From assembly GCF_019052805.1 (NCBI RefSeq), contig NZ_JAHQRJ010000003.1, positions 372,001 through 436,000 of the forward strand: 64,000 bases of DNA, read 5' to 3'. The notes under the pieces were generated by a model that was given only the letters and a program-made list of their open reading frames with translations, was not told the origin of the DNA and made no database searches. Every line of letters begins with the position of its first letter. The first letter of the stretch is position 1. Positions 28,473 to 37,802 of the stretch are shown piece after piece. The stretch is from Noviherbaspirillum sp. L7-7A. Lineage in GTDB: Bacteria; Pseudomonadota; Gammaproteobacteria; Burkholderiales; Burkholderiaceae_D. The translations under genes were made by a program, and so were the position numbers.

Positions 28473-29290
28473 AAATAAGCAGGATCACCGGAGGACGACT
28501 TCACTGTCTTCCGGGATGACACCGGGCAGGGGAACCAGTCGCCTGACTGCTCCCCTCCGTGCCTTGCCACCCGGTCTGCATGTCCGCGCCGTGTGGACGA
28601 AGCAAGCTTTCCACGCCTGCGTTGCGATGGCCTCTATTTAGCTTCCAGATTGCGTTTATTCATCAGCATCGCTCCATGCGCCGTAGCAGCCATGTATTGG
28701 CTCGACTGCCGACATCCACTGGCGGCTGGCGGGGCCTCTTGGCGCCATTTCCGCTTCTTTCACGCGCTCAGATATCCTTTCTCTCGGTCTAGCAGCAAGA
28801 TGTGGATCGCCACCGTGATGAGTCGTAAAACCGGTTCTTGGTCTTGTGAATGCAAGTGCGTAGGTTTCTGTGACCTGAAGCCCATCCCACGAATAGGCTA
28901 TGTCGACCCTGCAAAATAGATGCTATAAATCAACTTTTTTCGAAAAGCTTTTATGAGTGATCTATATTGCCTAGCGAGATTGGAGCGGCATATGTATCCG
29001 CGGTAAGTTGAATGTGCATACAACACTTCCCGGACAAGCTGCGACCGGACCACTGCCGACACAGAGCAGTCCATGCTCAGTTAAAGGGGTGACGGAGGTG
29101 TGTTCGATTCACCTCCAATGGAACACGCTGTCACGCTCGGTTTTCCCGCCTTGCTCCGTCGGTCGGTCCAACGCGATGCCTTCGGTAGTGAAACACCGGC
29201 GACTGCCCATGAATCGCTTATATCCCAGCCAATAACAGTCGCACCAATAGTCATTGGCTGCCTGCGGGCCGCCAAGCACAGGGAATATCC
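28473..29290. other. intergenic with a few hairpins, no gene recognised
   Basis: 818 bases. A stem of CCGGAGGAC (28488-28496) with GTCTTCCGG (28506-28514) follows kdgD without a T tract. GGAGGTG/CACCTCC around a 9-base loop lies near 29094-29116. No ORF carries a motif or ribosome-binding site until AGGGAA before 29291. Confidence 0.45.
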
Positions 29291-30133
29291 ATGCCACGCA
29301 CGAAAAAAACCAGCCCTGCCGAAGACCTGCTCTATCTCATCGCCCTGCTGCCCTGGTGGGCTGGCGTGGGAATGGCCATCGTGGGTTATGGCGTCCTCCA
29401 TGCGCTGGCGGCACCAGGGGCCGTCCCCATTGCACAGCCGACTCAGCTCGGCCAGTACCTAGGAAAGATGCTGGGGAAGACGCTGGCGTACTACGGGCAG
29501 TTCATCGTGCCGGTTATCTGCCTGGCCGGCGCCGCACTGTCGGCGTGGCGTCGCCGGCAGCGCCGCGCCTTGGTCGCCACGGTCACGCAGAACCCGGCGG
29601 CCGGCGTTTTGGACGGTTTGTCGTGGGAGGAATTCGAGCGGCTTGTCGGTGAAGGATTTCGGCTGCAGGGCTATAGGGTGATCGAAACCGGCGGCAGCGG
29701 GCCGGACGGCGGCGTGGACCTTGTGTTAAGCAAGGGTAGCGAGACCTACCTTGTCCAATGCAAGCAGTGGAAAGCGTACAAGGTCGGCGTCGAGGTAGTG
29801 CGCGAGCTGTACGGCGTCATGGCGGCAAAGGGCGCGGCAGGCGGATTCGTCGTCACATCAGGACAGTTTACGGAACCCGCCCGCGAATTTGCCCGGGGCC
29901 GGAACCTCAAGCTGGTGGATGGACAGGTGTTGCTGCGACTGCTTCAACCGGTGCAGACGGCACGCTCCGGAAACTCATCTGCGATGAGGGCGCCGACGAT
30001 TCGTGCGGCGGCCGATCCGTACCCTGGTATTCCGTCTTGTCCAGCCTGTGCGAAGCCCATGGTGCGCCGGACAGCCAGGCGCGGTAGCCAGGCTGGGAAT
30101 GGGTTTTGGGGATGTGCGCGATATCCGGTATGA
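29291..30133 (+). CDS. membrane-anchored Mrr-type restriction endonuclease with zinc ribbon cut short
   Basis: A 280-residue protein: two hydrophobic segments (about 22-45 and 63-85), then an Mrr_cat domain (about 105-215) with the PD-(D/E)xK residues Asp143 in GPDGGVDLV and Q156-C-K158, then a topoisomerase-type zinc ribbon with Cys250, Cys253 and Cys275. The TGA stop stands at codon 281, exactly where the fourth zinc Cys of the family (FWGC-x-x-YP-x-C) is expected, and KGTR follows in frame. The gene may thus be one point mutation short of a full ribbon. Such proteins cleave modified or foreign DNA. No methylase is nearby. Confidence 0.85.
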   Translation: MPRTKKTSPAEDLLYLIALLPWWAGVGMAIVGYGVLHALAAPGAVPIAQPTQLGQYLGKMLGKTLAYYGQFIVPVICLAGAALSAWRRRQRRALVATVTQNPAAGVLDGLSWEEFERLVGEGFRLQGYRVIETGGSGPDGGVDLVLSKGSETYLVQCKQWKAYKVGVEVVRELYGVMAAKGAAGGFVVTSGQFTEPAREFARGRNLKLVDGQVLLRLLQPVQTARSGNSSAMRAPTIRAAADPYPGIPSCPACAKPMVRRTARRGSQAGNGFWGCARYPV

Positions 30134-30618
30134 AAGGGAACACGGTCGGTTGGCTGACGGTACGGAAAGGTTGTTGGCTGGTTGATGGAATTGGTCGATT
30201 TTTAAAAGAATGTGCACATGCGAAAAACGGCTGGGGAGCGTTTCTTCAAATTGCCTTGAGGCTGAGGTAAGGAAGAATGCCCGATGTAACAGGCTTCACG
30301 TTCGTCGTAACAGGAAACTGGGCGCCGGCAGGAAATTGGCCGCAACCGCTTTGGCATTTTTTTCCAATCGCCAAGGTGTTTAATTGCTTGCTCCCTTTGC
30401 AAGCTGCTAAAGATTGTAAGCAAGCCTTGAAAAACTTTATGCGATGACGCGCAAATGGCCGATCTTTGTTTATCGTTAAACAGAAAAAATTGATGTCATA
30501 TAAGCAGGCCTGTCCATCCGCATAGGTATATTAGGTTTTTAGCACGTGGCTAAAATCATTGCACGCCGGAATGCCGCCATTGCGTTTATTTCCATCCAAA
30601 AAAGAGAAGCGGCTAATA
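30134..30618. other. intergenic, nothing recognised
   Basis: 485 bases, AT-rich towards the right. No ORF of interest; it probably contains the promoter and leader of the cold-shock-domain gene, whose ribosome-binding site AAGAGAAG lies at about 30602-30609. Confidence 0.4.
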
Positions 30619-31251
30619 ATGACCAATAAAAAAAATCCCCGGTATCAGGGAAGAATAAGCGCCTGGAAGGACGATCAGGGCTTTGGATTCATTACGCCAA
30701 ACGGCGGCGGGCCGACCGTTTTTGTCCACGTAAAATCGTTTTCTCACCAAGGAGTTCGTCCTGCAGGTAATGAAATCGTTACGTATGACCTGGCTGTGAA
30801 CGAAAAAGGACAACCTCGAGCCGAAAACGTCGCTTACGTCCACCATCGATATGCAAAGCAACCATCTTGTCGCACAGGCATGAATTCGCAGATTGCTGCC
30901 GTCGCTTTTCTGGGATTCATTACTGCTTGTCGTTTTACTGGTAAATTACCTGCTCTGATCCTCGGCCTATACATCGCAATGAGCATTTTGGCTTTTATCG
31001 CTTACGCCAATGACAAGTCCGCGGCCCGGAATAATCGGTGGAGGACCAAGGAAAGTACTTTGCATGCAATTGGTCTTGCCGGAGGCTGGCCGGGGGCTCT
31101 AATTGCCCAAAAAGTTTTCCGGCACAAGTATAAGAAGCAAGCTTTCCAACAGGTGTTTTGGTTTACTGTCATTGCCAATTGCAGTGCTCTTGCCTGGCTT
31201 CTTTCACCTTTCGGATTCAACTCACGACAAATCTTTCTTGGGGCACTATGA
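30619..31251 (+). CDS. cold-shock domain / DUF1294 membrane protein
   Basis: A 210-residue two-part protein. Residues about 8-75 are a cold-shock OB fold (GRISAWKDDQGFGFITPNG, with the RNP-like GFGFI and VFVHV). The C-terminal half is DUF1294: two to three membrane segments (about 95-140 and 178-198) around the signature YANDKSAARNNRWRTKE and GGWPGALIAQKVFRHK. The ATG at 30619 is preferred over an upstream TTG at 30559 because it starts the conserved region and has AAGAGAAG before it. The family role is not established; nucleic-acid binding at the membrane is inferred. Confidence 0.9.
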   Translation: MTNKKNPRYQGRISAWKDDQGFGFITPNGGGPTVFVHVKSFSHQGVRPAGNEIVTYDLAVNEKGQPRAENVAYVHHRYAKQPSCRTGMNSQIAAVAFLGFITACRFTGKLPALILGLYIAMSILAFIAYANDKSAARNNRWRTKESTLHAIGLAGGWPGALIAQKVFRHKYKKQAFQQVFWFTVIANCSALAWLLSPFGFNSRQIFLGAL

Positions 31252-31486
31252 CTTGAGTAAAACCAGACGTGATTGCGTGCCCAGCGGCAAGCGGCGTCAA
31301 CATCAGCAGGCCAAAAAACCGGGTAAGGAGGACGAATCCAACCACGCCATCCTAACTGATAGCGAATTTAGCCACTCCGGTGAGGTGCTCCTTCTTATGG
31401 CGACCAAAAGCGCATCGGAATGGAATCTTATTCTCAGCAAAATGTCGAATTGCTACCTGTACGCAGACCTGGCAGACGGAGCCGAC

Positions 31487-31699
31487 ATGAACTGGGACAT
31501 TGTTGAAGGGAATTGGAAGCAATTCAAGGGGAAAATCAAGGAAGAGTGGGGCAAGCTGAACGACAACCACCTGGACAAGATTGCAGGGGTACGAGATCAG
31601 GTAGCGGGAAGAAAACAAGAGACGAGCGGATTGGATCGAGTTGAAGCCGATAAAAAAGTCAAGGCAGATGACCGAGCAGATAAGGGCGATCTTCACTAA
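31487..31699 (+). CDS. CsbD-family stress protein
   Basis: A 70-residue hydrophilic helical protein that begins MNWDIVEGNWKQFKGKIKEE, the family signature, followed by WGKLNDNHLDKIAG. GGAG lies just upstream of the ATG at 31487. CsbD proteins are abundant stress-induced proteins of unknown biochemical role. The C-terminal 25 residues are very Lys/Asp-rich and differ from the common family end. Confidence 0.92.
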   Translation: MNWDIVEGNWKQFKGKIKEEWGKLNDNHLDKIAGVRDQVAGRKQETSGLDRVEADKKVKADDRADKGDLH

Positions 31700-32270
31700 A
31701 AATCACCACGTTTCAAAGGTGTTTTTTCACCCGTCGCTCAGCACGCTGACCCGCATGTCAGCAAGCAGCGACACAGCGCCATATAATCATTGCGGCATGA
31801 TGAGTAGACGTTGGTGGTTTCAAGCAATCGGTGAAGAGAATCGGAAAACTGCGGGCGGTCCCTCATCATTAACCGTTTCCAGTAGCCATTTATTTAGTTA
31901 CCTGGCGCCGGCATCATATTTCGATTGCAAGTAAGTCGATAGGTCGGCGCCTTAAGGCGACTACTTTTTAATAAGCCATGCGTATTCGGATACCACCCAC
32001 CATGCCAGCGATGGCGCGGTTTACAGCAATATGCGTGGATATTTTTTGCCAGCGTAAATTCCTCGTGGCTGGCCATCTCCTTGCCACGATCCCCGAATCA
32101 ACGCTCGATAGCGTTCTTGGGAAAGCTCGCACACATTTCTTGTCAGCGTGTTGATCATTGTTTTTGTATCCTCATCCAGTACCTACAGGAGGCAAGAATT
32201 TTCGATTTAATCGAAAGCGGCGTTGATGAAAATGATATTCTGCGATGAACCTTTAATGATGGAGAGTGAT
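31700..32270. other. intergenic, at most one doubtful tiny ORF
   Basis: 571 bases. On the reverse strand an ORF of 45 codons (32158 down to 32021) starts MINTLTRNVCELSQERYRAL, with a weak GAGG 11 bases upstream. It could be a remnant or a real small gene, but nothing else supports it. Confidence 0.35.
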
Positions 32271-32417
32271 ATGTCTATTACAAAGGCATTTGAAGAAGGC
32301 CAGGAAGCGGCGGCATTAAATAAAAGTAAAACCGATTGTCCCTATGCATCCGACAGTCAAGAGGGCAAGGATTGGCATGAAGGTTTTGATGATAGGAACG
32401 ACACTAACGATATGTAG
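32271..32417 (+). CDS. ribosome modulation factor-like small protein
   Basis: A 48-residue protein starting at the ATG at 32271 with GGAGAG just before it. The pattern AFEEGQEAA, then CPY at about 23-25 and W-H-E-G-F near 36-40 matches the layout of RMF (helix, CPY, W-x-x-GW/GF), which dimerises 70S ribosomes in stationary phase. It is acidic, unlike the basic E. coli RMF, so ribosome binding is uncertain. Stress-type neighbours fit such a role. Confidence 0.65.
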   Translation: MSITKAFEEGQEAAALNKSKTDCPYASDSQEGKDWHEGFDDRNDTNDM

Positions 32418-32480
32418 AAAAATTCCGGCTTTTACTAAAGAAAGACACAAAATTGCGCTTTAGGCGGAGCAAAAACGCAC

Positions 32481-32505
32481 AATGCCGGCATTCGATGCCG
32501 GCATT
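32481..32505. terminator. strong hairpin after the RMF-like gene
   Basis: AATGCCGGCA and TGCCGGCATT are perfect 10-base arms around TTCGA. There is no long T run on the forward strand. Its place between convergent small genes suggests a bidirectional terminator. Confidence 0.55.
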
Positions 32506-32793
32506 GTTGACCGCAGCTGAAGAAATCTTATGGCCAAGACAAAAGAGCTCAACGAGAGTGCTGAGCGCTTCCAGGTTTGCTTCTGGTAAAAGACGCCCTT
32601 GCCAGGAAGTTCGTGCCAAGGACGTTTTGTCGATAACCGTGCTTCACACCTGGGCAACGCCCTGCTTTTAATGAGTTGATCGCTTCGCGTGCCTGATTTC
32701 CAGCCCGCCTCCTTAAGAGCAGCGCTGCCTAGTCGACGTAATGATCCGCCCGAAGCGGGTCACGCCTTTGATAGCAAGGCGTAACTCGACCTA

Positions 32794-32937
32794 TCACAAC
32801 TGGTCTTCAATCAATCCCTGCGGCAGGTGCTCAAGCTGGGCCGGAGGACCTTCCAGGGAAGAAAAGGCGCTCAGTTCTTCTTGCTCGAAGGAAAATTTTT
32901 CTTGCGTCGCGGCGATTTGCGTGAGGTGGTCAAACAT
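32794..32937 (-). CDS. 47-residue small protein, unknown
   Basis: A reverse-strand ORF with the perfect ribosome-binding site TAAGGAG eight bases before its ATG at 32937. The product begins MFDHLTQIAATQEKFSFEQE and ends PQGLIEDQL. It is acidic and has no membrane segment. After the stop, ACGCCTT and AAGGCGT form a hairpin (about 32762-32781). The ribosome-binding site, the coding-like composition and the hairpin support a real gene despite its size. Confidence 0.6.
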   Translation of the reverse strand: MFDHLTQIAATQEKFSFEQEELSAFSSLEGPPAQLEHLPQGLIEDQL

Positions 32938-33275
32938 GATTGCTCCTTAATGTCGGTTTACAACCTGTAGAGTACCGATGTCTGCTGCGGTGCACCATTC
33001 CGCACTATCTCTTCCGTTAGTAGGCATGCGCTGACACGTTTCGGATGGTGAATGCATCGTGCACGATGCATACTGCCGCCTTGCCATACCCGGCCAAACT
33101 CACAGTTCATGGCCAAAAATTCGCAAGCTTAGTAGGTCGCTCTTATGGTGGCGGACGCTGCTCCGCTTTAAGAAACGGCAGGCGCCAACAGTGCCTGCCG
33201 CTGACAGCCGCCGGGCCAGCACAGTGGGCTGCTCCCGGCGGTGCACACTTCAACGCTCCCTATGAACCTTACGTA
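32938..33275. other. intergenic, nothing recognised
   Basis: 338 bases between two reverse-strand genes. Short overlapping ORFs only. Confidence 0.4.
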
Positions 33276-34607
33276 TCACGGCTTTGCATTCAGCAGCGAA
33301 GGCTGAATGCCACTGACCCCGGCCAGGCCCAGGACGGTCAGCAGCACGTTCTGCGGCCCGGCATGCGCATTCACCGGCGCCCACCATTCATTCTTCGCCG
33401 AATGGATGCCGGAAGACGCGCCGCCGCCGCTCATCGTGATCGCCGGGATGCCCAGGCTCATCGGCAGGTTGGCATCGGTCGAGTGGGCAATGTCGAGCGC
33501 AGGCTTTCTGCCCTGTACCGATGATGCGGCCAGGGCGATCTGAACGATGGGGGACGACACCGCCATCTTGCCAGCCGGCCTGTCCCCGATCAGCGTGGTT
33601 TCCACCTTGATGGCGTTGCTGTTCCAGCGCTTGTTGGTCTCATCCGCGCCCTGCTGCACGGCGGCCAGGATCTGTTTTTCGATTGTCTGCAGCGCTGCCT
33701 TGTCTTCCGAACGCATGTCGACCAGCATCGATGCTGCGCCTGAGATGGTGTTGACCGACTGACCGCCTTCGATCACGCCCACATTGAACGTCACCTTCGG
33801 GTCGGTGGGAACGCGCAGCTCGTCGATATGGGCCACCGCCCTTCCCAGCGCATGGATCGCCGAGGGCAGGCCGAAGGCTTCATAGCTGTGGCCGCCCGGT
33901 CCCTTAAAGCTGATCTTGTAACGCCGGCTGCCGGTTGCAAGATAAGTGACCGGCTCGCCCTCGTCGCCGCCCAGCGTCGGCTCCAGACCGACGAAGGCCC
34001 TGATCTCGTTGTTCCTTGCGAAGATATGCTTGACGCCCTTCAGGTCGCCCAGTCCCTCCTCGCCAACATTGCCGCAAAAGATGATGTCGCCTTCCGGCTG
34101 AATCTTCGCCGCTTTCATCGCCTCGGCAATGGTCAGAATGGCTGCCAGCGACCGGGCGTTGTCTGCGATGCCAGGCGCGTACAACCGCCCGTCCTTTTCC
34201 GTCAGGGTGAGATCGGTCGCCATTGGGTACACCGTATCCAGGTGAGCGGCCAGCATGACCGTCGGGCCATTGCCGCTGCCTTTCAGGGTTCCCATCACGT
34301 TGCCCGCTTCGTCGATCTGCACCTGCTCCAGCCCAAGCGCCTTCAGGCGCGCCGCGAAGTCGGCGGCACGCTTGCCCTCTTCAAAGGTCGGCGCGGGAAT
34401 GGCATTGATGGCCTTGGTGTTGGCCACGGTTTTCGCCTCGTTCTTCTCGATGAAGTCGAGCGCCTGCCTGACCGACGGCTGCCGGGCGAGCTGGCTCATC
34501 GGCGTATTGATGCCTGGTGCAAGAGACGGAACGGCATCGGCGGACAGCACAAGCGGCGCGGCCGAGATGCCGAGGAGAAGAGGGAGAAGGCGCAAGCTGG
34601 AATGCAT
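33276..34607 (-). CDS. secreted M20-family metallopeptidase
   Basis: A 443-residue exported zinc peptidase. The start at 34607 gives a clean signal peptide (LLPLLLGISAAPLVLSADA); the frame is open to a TTG at 34682, but that part is not signal-like. Co-catalytic metal ligands of the family are present: His and Asp in VMLAAHLDTVYP, Asp in APGIADNARS, the Glu pair in GNVGEEGLGD, and a C-terminal His in SSGIHSAKNEW. A dimerisation domain (about 220-330) is inserted. Family members are aminopeptidases or carboxypeptidases; a peptidase T or CPG2-like role in the periplasm is likely. Confidence 0.9.
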   Translation of the reverse strand: MHSSLRLLPLLLGISAAPLVLSADAVPSLAPGINTPMSQLARQPSVRQALDFIEKNEAKTVANTKAINAIPAPTFEEGKRAADFAARLKALGLEQVQIDEAGNVMGTLKGSGNGPTVMLAAHLDTVYPMATDLTLTEKDGRLYAPGIADNARSLAAILTIAEAMKAAKIQPEGDIIFCGNVGEEGLGDLKGVKHIFARNNEIRAFVGLEPTLGGDEGEPVTYLATGSRRYKISFKGPGGHSYEAFGLPSAIHALGRAVAHIDELRVPTDPKVTFNVGVIEGGQSVNTISGAASMLVDMRSEDKAALQTIEKQILAAVQQGADETNKRWNSNAIKVETTLIGDRPAGKMAVSSPIVQIALAASSVQGRKPALDIAHSTDANLPMSLGIPAITMSGGGASSGIHSAKNEWWAPVNAHAGPQNVLLTVLGLAGVSGIQPSLLNAKP

Positions 34608-34769
34608 TGGTTTGGTCCCGTTCAGTGCATTTGTAGACGCGGCAATATGCCGCAGCCCGCCGATTGTACGAGCCCGCATCAATGGTTGGCGGGCTTTCCT
34701 GCTGTTACGCGGATTCGGTCAAGGAAAGCGACTCGCCCTGACGGGCGGCATTGTCCGTCTGCCCTTGCA

Positions 34770-35732
34770 TCAATCCACCGTAATCCGGTTGCTCTTCACC
34801 AGCCCCGCCCAGCGCGTCATCTCCGCCTGCACGAACCTGCCGAATTCCTCTGGCGTGCTGCCCACCGGGTCCAGCCCCAGTCCCTGCAACTTCTGGCGGG
34901 TGGCCGGGTCTTTCACTGCAGCCTGCACTTCCTTTGCCAGCCGCGCCACCACCTCGTTGGGCGTCCCTTTGGGAACGAAGAAGCCATTCCATTCCAGCAC
35001 TTCAAAATCCTTGAAACCGCTTTCGGCCAGCGTCGGCACCTCCGGCATCGCGGCCATGCGCTTCGCGGACGTCACCGCCAGCGCGCGCAGCTTGCCCGAC
35101 TTCACATAGCTCATCCCGGACGCGGCGTTGGCGAAATAGGAATCGACCTGGCCGCCCATCAAGTCGGTCAGTGCCGGCGCGCCGCCCTTGTACGGCACAT
35201 GCAGCAAGTCGATGCCGGCCCGGGCCTTGAGCAGTTCGCCGATCAGGTGGGCCGCGCTGCCGGCGCCGTAGGAGGCATAGGTTAGCTTGCCGGGATGCTT
35301 GCGCGCATAGTCGACGAATTCCTGCACGGTGCTGTAAGGCGCGTTCGGCGGCACCACGAAGATATTGGGCACCGTCACCGCCAGCGATACCGGCACCAGG
35401 TCCTTCGCCGGGTCGAACGCCATCTTGCGCAGCGCCGGATTGACCGCGAAGGCCGAGGCGTCGTACAGCACGGTGTAGCCGTCCGGCTCGGCTTGGGCCA
35501 CTGCCTGCGCGCCGATCATGCCGCTGCCCCCCGGCCGGTTGTCGATCACCACCGTCTGTCCCAGCGTGGTCGCCAGCCGGGTGGCGAGGATGCGGGCGGC
35601 ATTGTCGGCGCCGCCGCCCGGCGAATACGGCACCACCAGCCGCACTGGCTTGGTCGGATAAGCCTGGGCCAGCGCCACGGCGGGCGCGCAGGCCAGGGCC
35701 AGCACGGCGAACAGTTTCTTGAATCGGGACAT
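34770..35732 (-). CDS. Bug-family (TctC-like) periplasmic solute receptor
   Basis: A 320-residue receptor. The start at 35732 has GAGGAGAGAACC upstream and a signal peptide ending ALAQA; the open frame continues further but is not coding-like. Hallmarks: YPTKPVRLVVPYSPGGGAD and VIDNRPGGSGMIGAQ. It is the last gene of the CitE/CaiB/Bug/cyclase operon, which therefore has two receptors. Confidence 0.93.
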   Translation of the reverse strand: MSRFKKLFAVLALACAPAVALAQAYPTKPVRLVVPYSPGGGADNAARILATRLATTLGQTVVIDNRPGGSGMIGAQAVAQAEPDGYTVLYDASAFAVNPALRKMAFDPAKDLVPVSLAVTVPNIFVVPPNAPYSTVQEFVDYARKHPGKLTYASYGAGSAAHLIGELLKARAGIDLLHVPYKGGAPALTDLMGGQVDSYFANAASGMSYVKSGKLRALAVTSAKRMAAMPEVPTLAESGFKDFEVLEWNGFFVPKGTPNEVVARLAKEVQAAVKDPATRQKLQGLGLDPVGSTPEEFGRFVQAEMTRWAGLVKSNRITVD

Positions 35733-35758
35733 GGTTCTCTCCTCAGGTGACAGCATGT

Positions 35759-36778
35759 TCAGACCGTGGCAACCGGGTTCACCGGCGAGCCGACTGCGCC
35801 AGGAAGATGGAGCGGCGGCGCAGTCAGCAGGAAGGCATGGCGGCCGCGCTGGCGTAGCCAGCCGGCCAGTTCGGACAGGTACCACATCTCGCCCAGCGGC
35901 AGGCCGAGCTTAAACAGGCAGTGCTCGTGCAGCGGCAGCAACGCGCCGGCGTGGCCGTCGGGCAGCGCCTGGCGACGCTCTTCCACCGCATAGTTGTCGG
36001 CGGCGATAGCGGCGATGCCGGAGGCGCTGATCCAGTCCAGCAAGGCGGCGTCGGTGCCGTCGAGCACGGCGCATGCGTTGCGCAGCGCCTGGTGGTCGTC
36101 GACCGGACGCAGGTTCAGGGCCAGCTCGGCCAGGCCGGTATGCAGGCACAGGATGTCGCCGCTGCGCACCGTCACGCCATCGCCTTCGATGATGCGCATC
36201 AGTTCGTCATAGCCCACCGCATGGCGCGCCGTGCCGACATGCCGGTACAGGTCGATCAGCACGCCCCTGCCCTGCACGCCATGACGCGCCGGCGGCGCGA
36301 CCGACAGCGCCTGCGCGCCGGTGTAGGCGAGGGCATCGTCGCCGGGCGCGATGGCGCCGATGCCAAAGCCGTTGTAGCCCACCGGCTCGGCAATGCCGTC
36401 GCCGTTAGCGTCAAACAGCTGGCAGACGTGGGCCAGCGCGTCCCATTGCGTGGAGTATTGCGGCGACAGGGTCACGCTGTCGTCACTGATCACGTCGGTG
36501 GCGCCGGGAATGTTCTGGCCGAGCGCATAGCTGAAGTACGGCGCGCCATTGTGTTGGGCGGGCTGCAGCAGCGGCGGCCGACGGCGCGGATTAAGCGCCG
36601 CCTGGCGCGGCACGTCCAGCGGCAGGCTGAGCGAGAACGACAATCCTTCCCGCACTTCACGCACGGCCGCCAGCCGCTGCGCCTGGCCGATCAGGTTGAG
36701 CCGGCCGAGCTGGTCGTCCGGCCCGAAGTCGCCCCAGTTCGAGCCTGGCGGCCTGTGTTTCCAGCGCTTACCTGTCAT
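35759..36778 (-). CDS. cyclase-family hydrolase (kynurenine formamidase-like fold)
   Basis: A 339-residue protein of the large-cyclase family. The usual metal motif HxGTHxDxPxH appears here as the variant QWDALAHV (STQWDALAH), followed later by GRGVLIDLYRH and GDILCLHTGLAE, typical of the family. Members hydrolyse or cyclise amides and lactones. The start at 36778 is chosen because it lies four bases after the stop of the upstream Bug gene and begins the conserved part. The function in the operon could be lactone or amide opening before CoA activation. Confidence 0.85.
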   Translation of the reverse strand: MTGKRWKHRPPGSNWGDFGPDDQLGRLNLIGQAQRLAAVREVREGLSFSLSLPLDVPRQAALNPRRRPPLLQPAQHNGAPYFSYALGQNIPGATDVISDDSVTLSPQYSTQWDALAHVCQLFDANGDGIAEPVGYNGFGIGAIAPGDDALAYTGAQALSVAPPARHGVQGRGVLIDLYRHVGTARHAVGYDELMRIIEGDGVTVRSGDILCLHTGLAELALNLRPVDDHQALRNACAVLDGTDAALLDWISASGIAAIAADNYAVEERRQALPDGHAGALLPLHEHCLFKLGLPLGEMWYLSELAGWLRQRGRHAFLLTAPPLHLPGAVGSPVNPVATV

Positions 36779-36782
36779 GCCG

Positions 36783-37766
36783 TCATTCCGCGCTGATCTG
36801 CTTTTCTTGGGCGATGGTGCGCCACTTGTCGAGCTCGCGCCGCACATAGGCGGCGAACTGACCGGGCGTCACGCCGGTGGCCGGCTCGGCCCCTTCCTGG
36901 GCGAAGCGCTCGCGCATTTCCGGCGTGTCGATGATGGCGCCGATCTCGCTGTTGAGACGTTCCACCACCGGCGCCGGCGTGCCGGCAGGCGCGAAGATGC
37001 CCCACCAGATCTCGACCTCGTAACCGGGCAGGGTCTGGCTGAGCGTCGGCACGCCCGGCACCAGGGCCGACGGCTTGGGCGAAGTCACCGCCAGCACCCG
37101 CACCTTGCCGCTTTTCATCTGGCTCGTGGCCGATGCCGGCGACGCCACCATCATCTGCACCTGACCGGCAATCATGTCGGTCAGGGCCGCCGCGGCACCC
37201 TTGTAGGGCACGTGGATCATGTCGACCTTGGCCATCGAGTTCAGCATCTCGGCCGACATCTGGTTGATCGAGCCGATGCCTGCGGAGGCATAGTTGATCT
37301 TGCCCTTGTTGGCGCGGGCGTCGGCGATCAGATCGGCGGCGGTCTTGTAAGGCGTCTGCGCGCCCACGGTCAGCAGCATCGGCCCGGTGGCGACCAGCGA
37401 CACCGGCGCGAAGCCCTTGATCGGGTCATAGGGCAGGTTCTTCTGCACCGCCGCCGAGGTGGTGAAGGTGGAGGAAGTTAGCATCAGCACTGAGCCGTCG
37501 GCCGGGGCGCGGGCAACGAAGCTGCTGCCGATCACGCTGCCGGCGCCGGGCTTGTTGTCGACGATCACATTGGCGCCGATGCGCGGCCCGAGCTTCTGGG
37601 CGATCACGCGGGCAAAGGCGTCATTGCTGGCGCCGGGGCCGAACGGCACCACCAGGGTAATGGTCTTGGGCAGCGGCGCCGGCGCTGCCGCCAGCACGGG
37701 GACTGCAGCCAGACAGGCGATGCCGGCCACCAGGCTGGCCAGGAAGTTGCGGCGTGGATGGGTCAT
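36783..37766 (-). CDS. Bug-family (TctC-like) periplasmic solute receptor
   Basis: A 327-residue receptor with a twin-Arg-like start (HPRRNFLASLVAGIACLAAV) and the Bug hallmarks LPKTITLVVPFGPGASND and VIVDNKPGAGSVIGS. GGAGACACC precedes the ATG. It lies between the CoA-transferase and cyclase genes, four bases before the latter. The signal peptide might use Tat, since two Arg occur before the hydrophobic core, but a full Tat motif is not present. Confidence 0.92.
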   Translation of the reverse strand: MTHPRRNFLASLVAGIACLAAVPVLAAAPAPLPKTITLVVPFGPGASNDAFARVIAQKLGPRIGANVIVDNKPGAGSVIGSSFVARAPADGSVLMLTSSTFTTSAAVQKNLPYDPIKGFAPVSLVATGPMLLTVGAQTPYKTAADLIADARANKGKINYASAGIGSINQMSAEMLNSMAKVDMIHVPYKGAAAALTDMIAGQVQMMVASPASATSQMKSGKVRVLAVTSPKPSALVPGVPTLSQTLPGYEVEIWWGIFAPAGTPAPVVERLNSEIGAIIDTPEMRERFAQEGAEPATGVTPGQFAAYVRRELDKWRTIAQEKQISAE

Positions 37767-37802
37767 GGTGTCTCCTTCGATTGTTGTGTGATGCGGTGCT
37801 GC

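Noticed and set aside
29090-29120. tRNA-like arm around GTTCGATTC
   Set aside because: The 7-base stem has a 9-base loop, and no acceptor, D or anticodon arms can be drawn. It is only a hairpin.
32021-32158. 45-codon reverse ORF
   Set aside because: The ribosome-binding site is weak and nothing else supports it; kept only as a note in the intergenic entry.
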